Below are positions 59,357 through 64,000 of a stretch of DNA of 64,000 nt, piece after piece (position 1 is the stretch's first letter; the number at the start of each line of letters is the position of its first letter). This stretch comes from Prevotella sp. (lineage in GTDB: Bacteria > Bacteroidota > Bacteroidia > Bacteroidales > Bacteroidaceae), in the NCBI GenBank assembly GCA_017619445.1, contig JAFZSI010000009.1, positions 1 to 64,000 of the forward strand, in the 5' to 3' direction. Both the position numbers and the translations under genes were made by a program. Under the pieces are notes generated by a model. The model was not told where the DNA came from. It did not search any database and saw only the letters and a list, made by a program, of their open reading frames with translations.

Positions 59357-59456
59357 AAATTTTCTAGAGAATTTAATCGTAAAGTGGCACTTTGGAACTG
59401 TAAAGTGGCACTTTGGAATCGTAAAGCAATGCTTTGTTTTCACAAACCAATGCTTT
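59357..59456. repeat. 21-bp-array family, copy 8 (best preserved)
   Basis: AAATTTTCTAGAGAATTT (59357-59374), then units at 59381, 59402, 59423 and 59444: AAAGTGGCACTTT twice, AAAGCAATGCTTT, AAACCAATGCTTT. The first offset is 24 and the rest exactly 21. It lies between a terminator and the next promoter. Confidence 0.9.
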
Positions 59457-59500
59457 GCGGTTTCAATGGCCATTTTTATGCACATTTTTCTGGATTTTGC

Positions 59501-59531
59501 TTTGCGAAGCCGATGAATTGCATTATTTTTG
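59501..59531 (+). promoter_or_regulatory. Promoter of the aspartic protease gene
   Basis: TTTG at 59501-59504, 19 bases, then TATTTTTG at 59524-59531, 22 bases before the ATG at 59554. Confidence 0.65.
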
Positions 59532-59553
59532 CAACAACAAATTTGCTTCGACC

Positions 59554-60879
59554 ATGATTGTGCTGTTCCGTCTGCTCACAACGCTGCTTCTGCTGCTGAC
59601 ATTTGCACCGGCCTTTGCCCAAAAGGCCGATGAAATGGCTGTTTTGCTTATGAAGAAGGGCGACGCACTGGCCTTGCGAAGGCTGCTTGTTGTAAACAGA
59701 GATTCGCTCAATAAGCGCACGCTGGCCTTGGCTGAGGCTTATGTCAGGGGCTGTCAGGGCGATGCGCACCGTGCCGCCAAAGACATGCGCCGCGCCATGA
59801 AGAAACAAAACGGAGAGATTGACAGCGCGTTGGAGGAACGGCTGACTTTCGGCATTGCCTTGCAGCAGCATCGGGCTGGCAAAAACCGCAAAGCAGCCAA
59901 AACGCTCGCAAATTATATGAGGACGCGTGGAACGTTTGCCATGCTATCCACGTTTCAGCAATATGAACAGCTGTTCCGCGCATACCATTCCCAGCACATT
60001 GACCGTGTGAGTCCTGGCGATGCCCGGATTCCTTTCCGCCTAGATTCGGTGGGCGGAAACGGGGTACGGTCGGTGGCCATGCGCATTCCGGCGGAGGTAA
60101 ACGGGGTGAATGCCGACTTCATGCTCGACACGGGAGCCACCCTGAACGTGGTTAGCCAGGCTATGGCCGACTCTTTGGGGCTTGAAAGGTTGGGATTGCC
60201 GGTTTTTCTCGATGGAATGGGCAAAAATCGTGGGCAGATGGCACTTGCAAAGTCCATCTCCTTGGGTGGCAGAACCTTGAAAAATGCGCTTTTCTGCGTG
60301 ATGGACGGCCAGCAAACCGATGCTTCAGCAACCGAAAACATGGCTCATCTGAATGCCATTTTCGGTTTGCCCCTGCTGATGCTTTTCACCGATGTGCAGA
60401 TAGATTTCCGCAACCAAACCATTTTGGCCACCGTGAATGCCGACAATGACAACCTTCAGCGGAATGGTGAGTCAGAACAAACATTTCTGGAGCGTGGCAA
60501 CCTGAGCATCGGGTTCTCTGAGAACGGTCTGCTGCTCGAGGTGTTCCATCATGGCCGCCCATTGTCGCTAATACCCGACACGGGAGCCACCCACAGCGTT
60601 CTGAATACTGCCGATGCGCCAGAACAGCGCGATTACATCACGAGTAATTTCCCTCATCGTGAGGTGGAGTTCGTTGGTTGGGGCGGTCGGCAACGCGGAC
60701 GCGAGTATCTCTATCCGCAGTACGATGTGACAGTAGGCCAGACGGTGGTTTCCCTGCCCGAGATGTCTGTCTTCGACGCTCCCGTTTACGACAGCCGCCT
60801 GGGCATGGACTTCTTTACGCGCTGCGAGCGCGTCAGTTTCCACCTCCGTTATCCCTTCCAGCTGACCGTCATCCGGTAG
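59554..60879 (+). CDS. Secreted protein with two retropepsin-like aspartic protease domains
   Basis: From ATG 59554 the product is 441 residues with a signal peptide (to APAFAQ), a helical region (25-150), and two clan AA aspartic protease domains in tandem. The first has FMLDTGATLNVV (about residue 190). The second has LIPDTGATHSVL (about residue 340). Each is followed by a typical flap and GLPLL or GMDFF motif. Retropepsins need two DTG motifs, normally from two subunits, so this single chain could form an internal dimer. It would act in the periplasm. The substrate is unknown. Confidence 0.87.
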   Translation: MIVLFRLLTTLLLLLTFAPAFAQKADEMAVLLMKKGDALALRRLLVVNRDSLNKRTLALAEAYVRGCQGDAHRAAKDMRRAMKKQNGEIDSALEERLTFGIALQQHRAGKNRKAAKTLANYMRTRGTFAMLSTFQQYEQLFRAYHSQHIDRVSPGDARIPFRLDSVGGNGVRSVAMRIPAEVNGVNADFMLDTGATLNVVSQAMADSLGLERLGLPVFLDGMGKNRGQMALAKSISLGGRTLKNALFCVMDGQQTDASATENMAHLNAIFGLPLLMLFTDVQIDFRNQTILATVNADNDNLQRNGESEQTFLERGNLSIGFSENGLLLEVFHHGRPLSLIPDTGATHSVLNTADAPEQRDYITSNFPHREVEFVGWGGRQRGREYLYPQYDVTVGQTVVSLPEMSVFDAPVYDSRLGMDFFTRCERVSFHLRYPFQLTVIR

Positions 60880-60890
60880 TTCCATACACA

Positions 60891-60936
60891 AAAAAGCGTA
60901 TCCCGATGGAAATGTCTCCGTCGGGATACGCTTTTT
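60891..60936. terminator. Bidirectional terminator between the protease and gyrB
   Basis: A 20-bp stem (60891-60910 with 60917-60936), one mismatch, 6-base loop, with A5 on the left and T5 on the right. It serves both the plus-strand protease and the minus-strand gyrB. Confidence 0.92.
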
Positions 60937-60955
60937 ATGAATTGGCTTGCCTTTG

Positions 60956-62926
60956 CTATGCGTCGATGTTGGCGTAAGTGGCGTTTTGCTCGATGAATTC
61001 GCGTCTTGGCTCCACGTCGTCGCCCATGAGCATGGAGAAGATTTCGTCGGCCTCGGCAGCGTTCTCAATGGTCACCTGCTTGAGCAGTCTGTTGGCCGGG
61101 TCCATGGTGGTTTCCCACAACTGTTCGGGGTTCATCTCACCCAGACCTTTGTAGCGCTGTGTGTGCAGGGCGGTGCTGTTCTCGTCGCCAGCCACATACT
61201 TGTCGATAAATGCCTGTCGCTGCTGCTCGGTGTAGCAGTATTCCGACACTTTCTTGAACGTGCATTTGTAGAGCGGCGGTGTTGCAATGTAGAGGTGACC
61301 CTCCTGGATGACGCGGGGCATAAAGCGGTAGAAGAGCGTCATGATGAGCGTGTCGATGTGCGAGCCATCGACGTCGGCGTCGGTCATGATGATGATTTTG
61401 TCGTAGCGCAGTTTGTCGATGTTGGCCTCCTTGTCGCCCTCGCCCTCAACGCCGAAGCGCACGCCGATGCTCTGAATGATGTTCATCACCGATTCGGCCT
61501 CGAACACGCGGTGCCACTGCACTTTCTCCACGTTCAGGATTTTTCCGCGCAGGGGTAGGATGGCCTGGAAGTGGCGGTCGCGTCCCTGTTTGGCCGAACC
61601 GCCGGCCGAGTCACCCTCAACGAGGAAAATCTCGCATTCCTTGGGGTCTTTGTTTGAGCAGTCGGCCAGTTTGCCGGGCAGTCCGCCGCCGCTCATGGGA
61701 TTCTTGCGCTGCACACTCTCGCGCGCCTTGCGGGCGGCAATACGTGCCGTGGCGGCAAGCACCACCTTGTCGCAAATCTGGCGTGCCTCCTTGGGATGCT
61801 CCTCAAGGTATGCTGCGAGCGCTTCGCCCACGGCCTGCTGCACGGCACCTGTCACCTCGCTGTTGCCCAGTTTGGTCTTTGTCTGTCCTTCAAACTGTGG
61901 CTCAGCCACCTTGATGCTGATGACGGCAGTCAGTCCTTCGCGGAAGTCTTCGCCTGCGATTTCGATTTTTGCTTTCTCTATCTGCTTAGAGATTGCCGGG
62001 TCCTGATCGGCGTAGCTCTTGAGGGTTCTGGTAAGTGCCATACGGAATCCTGTGAGGTGGGTTCCGCCCTCGATGGTGTTGATGTTGTTGACGTATGAGT
62101 GTATGTTTTCCGAGTAATCGGTGTTGTACATCACAGCCACTTCGATGGGAATGCCCTGTTTCTCTGTTTTCAGGTAGATAACATCATCGAAGAGGTGTGT
62201 GCGGTGGCGGTCAACGTAGCGCACAAATTCCTTCAGGCCTTCCTGGGCATGAAACACTTCCTGCTTTGTCTTCCCTTCCTCGTCGGGACGGAGGTCGGTG
62301 AGGGTGATGGTGATGCCTGCGTTGAGGAAAGCCAGCTCGCGCATGCGGCGGGCGATGATGTCCCACTGGTAGGTGGTCGTTGTGAAGATGGAAGCGTCGG
62401 GCCAGAACTGCTGGCGTGTGCCTTGCAGGGTTGTTTCGCCTACCACCTTGACGGGATAGAGCGGTTTGCCCTTCTCATATTCCTGTTGATAGATTTTTCC
62501 GTCGCGAAACACCTGCGAGAGCATGTGACTTGACAAAGCGTTTACGCAGCTCACGCCCACGCCGTGTAGTCCTCCAGACACTTTGTAGGAGCCTTTGTCG
62601 AATTTACCTCCGGCGTGGAGCACGGTCATGACCACTTCGAGGGCCGATTTGTGCATTTTCTCGTGCTCGTCAACGGGAATGCCTCGGCCATTGTCCTGCA
62701 CGGTGATGGAATTGTCCTCGTTGATGGTTACTTCAATATGCGTGCAGAAGCCGGCCATGGCTTCGTCTATCGAGTTATCTACGGTTTCGTTCACCAGGTG
62801 GTGCAGTCCTTTTTCACTGATGTCGCCTATGTACATTGCGGGGCGTTTGCGTACAGCCTCAAGCCCTTCCAGCACCTGTATGTTACTGGCTGAATAGTTG
62901 TTTTGATTCTCTTGAATTTCTGCCAT
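60956..62926 (-). CDS. gyrB: DNA gyrase subunit B
   Basis: A 656-residue GyrB of normal length for Bacteroidetes. The GHKL ATPase has NETVDNSIDEAMAG, DNGRGIPV and the GGLHGVGVSCVNALS motif. The TOPRIM domain has VEGDSAGGSAKQGRDR and IMTDADVDGSHI. The C-terminus has YKGLGEMNPEQLWETTMDP. With GyrA (not in the window) it introduces negative supercoils. Two TAACTTTG promoters lie upstream. This is the standard gyrB. The related gene at 32306 is parE. Confidence 0.97.
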   Translation of the reverse strand: MAEIQENQNNYSASNIQVLEGLEAVRKRPAMYIGDISEKGLHHLVNETVDNSIDEAMAGFCTHIEVTINEDNSITVQDNGRGIPVDEHEKMHKSALEVVMTVLHAGGKFDKGSYKVSGGLHGVGVSCVNALSSHMLSQVFRDGKIYQQEYEKGKPLYPVKVVGETTLQGTRQQFWPDASIFTTTTYQWDIIARRMRELAFLNAGITITLTDLRPDEEGKTKQEVFHAQEGLKEFVRYVDRHRTHLFDDVIYLKTEKQGIPIEVAVMYNTDYSENIHSYVNNINTIEGGTHLTGFRMALTRTLKSYADQDPAISKQIEKAKIEIAGEDFREGLTAVISIKVAEPQFEGQTKTKLGNSEVTGAVQQAVGEALAAYLEEHPKEARQICDKVVLAATARIAARKARESVQRKNPMSGGGLPGKLADCSNKDPKECEIFLVEGDSAGGSAKQGRDRHFQAILPLRGKILNVEKVQWHRVFEAESVMNIIQSIGVRFGVEGEGDKEANIDKLRYDKIIIMTDADVDGSHIDTLIMTLFYRFMPRVIQEGHLYIATPPLYKCTFKKVSEYCYTEQQRQAFIDKYVAGDENSTALHTQRYKGLGEMNPEQLWETTMDPANRLLKQVTIENAAEADEIFSMLMGDDVEPRREFIEQNATYANIDA

Positions 62927-62951
62927 TTTTAGTTGTTCTGTTTATAGTGTG

Positions 62952-62982
62952 CAAAGTTACAAAAAAACGAGCAAAATGCAAA
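62952..62982 (-). promoter_or_regulatory. Proximal gyrB promoter
   Basis: On the minus strand, TTTG (62979-62982), 19 bases, then TAACTTTG (62952-62959), 25 bases before the ATG. Confidence 0.65.
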
Positions 62983-63033
62983 AGAAAAACTGGTTTTTCT
63001 TTTCATTTCCGAGTGCTTGTAACTTAGGCGTGC

Positions 63034-63041
63034 CAAAGTTA
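63034..63041 (-). promoter_or_regulatory. Distal gyrB promoter -7 element
   Basis: A second minus-strand TAACTTTG, 82 bases upstream of the first. No clear -33 element was identified. Confidence 0.4.
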
Positions 63042-63108
63042 CGAAAAAATGTTCAAACAGAGAAATTCCAGATGTAAAAAGACTTTAAAAATCGGGTGGT
63101 TTGGGCAG

Positions 63109-63144
63109 AAAAAAATAGGGCTGACACCCGTGTGGGCGTCAGCC
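63109..63144 (-). terminator. Terminator of rpsT
   Basis: GGCTGACACCC (63119-63129) pairs with GGGCGTCAGCC (63134-63144). On the minus strand the 11-bp stem with one G-T pair is followed by a T-rich run (63109-63117). Confidence 0.88.
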
Positions 63145-63183
63145 TTCTTTATGGTTTGCTGTGGCGGGTTTCCCGCACGCTTT

Positions 63184-63438
63184 TTATCCCAGTTTGTTGA
63201 TGTGCTTGGCAAGGCTGCTCTTGAGGTTAGAAGCCTTGTTCTTGTGGATGATGTTGGTCTTTGCCAGTTTGTCCAGCATTTTCTGCACGGAGGGATAGAG
63301 TTTCACAGCCTCCTCTTTGTCCGTCATGGCGCGGAGCTTGCGAACGGCGTTGCGCATGGTCTTAGCGTAATACCTGTTGTGCAGAGTTCTTTTCTTTGTC
63401 TGACGGATTCTTTTCAGTGACGATTTGTGGTTTGCCAT
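63184..63438 (-). CDS. rpsT: 30S ribosomal protein S20
   Basis: An 84-residue, highly basic protein starting [19 protein letters not shown], the S20 signature. It binds 16S rRNA early in 30S assembly. Length is standard. It lies between tRNA-Glu and gyrB on the minus strand and has its own terminator. Confidence 0.97.
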   Translation of the reverse strand: MANHKSSLKRIRQTKKRTLHNRYYAKTMRNAVRKLRAMTDKEEAVKLYPSVQKMLDKLAKTNIIHKNKASNLKSSLAKHINKLG

Positions 63439-63612
63439 TTTTTTGAATGATTTTTTAAATGTTTAATTGATAATGTTAAAGCCTGTGGGTCTTGCGTCAT
63501 GTCGGCTGCCCTGGGCAAATTTTGGAAAAGCACGGGTCTTTTCACAAAACTCTCCGCCACCTTATCCCGCTACTCACGGTAGCACTTGGCTGTGCAGATG
63601 GCGGATTTAATG

Positions 63613-63684
63613 TAGTCCCTAGGAGAGTCGAACTCCTCTTTAGAGAATGAAAATCTCTCGTCCTAGCCGATAGACGAAGGGACC
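63613..63684 (-). tRNA. tRNA-Glu (anticodon TTC)
   Basis: The minus strand folds into a 72-base cloverleaf. The acceptor GGTCCCT/AGGGACT has one G-T pair. The anticodon stem AGAGA/TCTCT has loop TTTTCAT, giving anticodon TTC for glutamate. The T arm is GAGGA-GTTCGAC-TCTCC with the usual pairing. The 3' CCA is not encoded. Confidence 0.9.
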
Positions 63685-63703
63685 GTCGCTTAATTTGCGG
63701 ATG

Positions 63704-63735
63704 CAAAGGTACTGCAAATCTTCGAGCCCACCAAA
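63704..63735 (-). promoter_or_regulatory. Promoter of tRNA-Glu
   Basis: On the minus strand, TTTG (63732-63735), 20 bases, then TACCTTTG (63704-63711), 19 bases before the tRNA 5' end. Confidence 0.65.
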
Positions 63736-63858
63736 TTTTCTTGTATATTTTTTTCTTTATGCCCCGTTTTTTGTGTCTTTTTCATGGTTTTTGCCGTTGT
63801 TTTTGTGCTATGCCGTTGATTTTTCGGCCTTTATGACGCATTTTTTCCAAGTTTTTCC

Positions 63859-63889
63859 TTTGCTTTTCCAACGATTTGTGCTACTTTTG
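63859..63889 (+). promoter_or_regulatory. Promoter of recO
   Basis: TTTG at 63859-63862, 19 bases, then TACTTTTG at 63882-63889. The ATG follows after only 5 bases, implying a leaderless or nearly leaderless transcript. Confidence 0.6.
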
Positions 63890-63894
63890 CAAGC

Positions 63895-64000
63895 ATGTTG
63901 ACAGAGAGCCGTGCCATTGTTTTGCAATGCTTGAAGCTGGGTGAGCAGAAGATGATTGTTGATATGCTGACCGAGCAGGAGGGCCGCGTCTCGTTCGTGG
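63895..64000 (+). CDS. recO: DNA repair protein RecO, N-terminal part (runs off the window)
   Basis: The 35 codons visible read MLTESRAIVLQCLKLGEQKM, then IVDMLTEQEGRVSFV, which matches the N-terminal OB-fold of RecO (ESRAIVL, GE-K--V-MLT---G). RecO loads RecA onto SSB-coated DNA in the RecF pathway. The gene continues beyond the right edge. The start is supported by homology and by the promoter immediately upstream. Confidence 0.88.
   Translation, partial: MLTESRAIVLQCLKLGEQKMIVDMLTEQEGRVSFV

Overview
The window looks like a chromosomal segment of a Prevotella/Segatella-type member of the Bacteroidales. The evidence is: secreted S46, S41, M6 and M16 peptidases; DUF2851, DUF3109 and DUF2207 proteins; glycoside hydrolases of families 127, 67, 3 and 95; secreted proteins ending in a type IX-like C-terminal module; and at least seventeen promoters of the Bacteroidetes form (TTTG or TTG about 20 bases before TAnnTTTG). 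No phage, conjugative element or CRISPR array is visible. The only possible insertion-sequence trace is an ORF tail at the left edge beside a tRNA-Val gene.

Layout. Positions 1-3741 hold the ORF tail, tRNA-Val and a minus-strand GH127-M16 pair. 3992-10493 is a plus-strand housekeeping run: PfkB kinase, flavodiiron protein, DUF2851, YbgC-type thioesterase, DprA and DusB. 10816-22800 encodes three very large secreted proteins (a non-enzymatic multi-domain protein, an M6 metalloprotease and an endonuclease I) that share modules, with a 61-residue acidic peptide gene between the first two. 22912-39114 carries an SpmA/SpmB-like membrane protein, a polysaccharide flippase, a DPP7-type S46 peptidase, a VanX-like dipeptidase, a THUMP-like methyltransferase, an Imm32-like protein, a GNAT-related protein, topoisomerase IV B, an S41 protease, RuvB and a frame-disrupted GH67 alpha-glucuronidase. 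A PafA-like phosphatase and a minus-strand regulator-GH3-esterase group follow. With GH67 this suggests use of substituted xylan. 46069-51093 holds a repeat-rich control region, gpmI, a lipoprotein, ung and a DUF3109 gene. 51113-56752 is a minus-strand lipoprotein, GH95, rhamnosidase-N-like and AraC operon. The right end has LemA, DUF2207, a double retropepsin-like protease, gyrB, rpsT, tRNA-Glu and the start of recO.

The most unusual content is non-coding. (1) Eight intergenic arrays of a 13-bp imperfect palindrome (AAAG-N5-CTTT) sit on an exact 21-bp period, often joined at fixed offsets to an 18-bp palindrome centred on TCTAGA. (2) Short tandem repeats of 7-9 bp fill many spacers, are locally uniform, are often arranged as inverted arms around a core, and also occur inside coding regions (dusB, a methyltransferase, parE, GH3, the M6 protease). 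Two such tracts put the GH67 gene out of frame and then back in frame. (3) A promoter-containing module of about 75 bp is duplicated upstream of gpmI and ung, next to a candidate small RNA.

All calls come from reading the sequence by eye. Family assignments rest on recognised motifs, and no database search was run.
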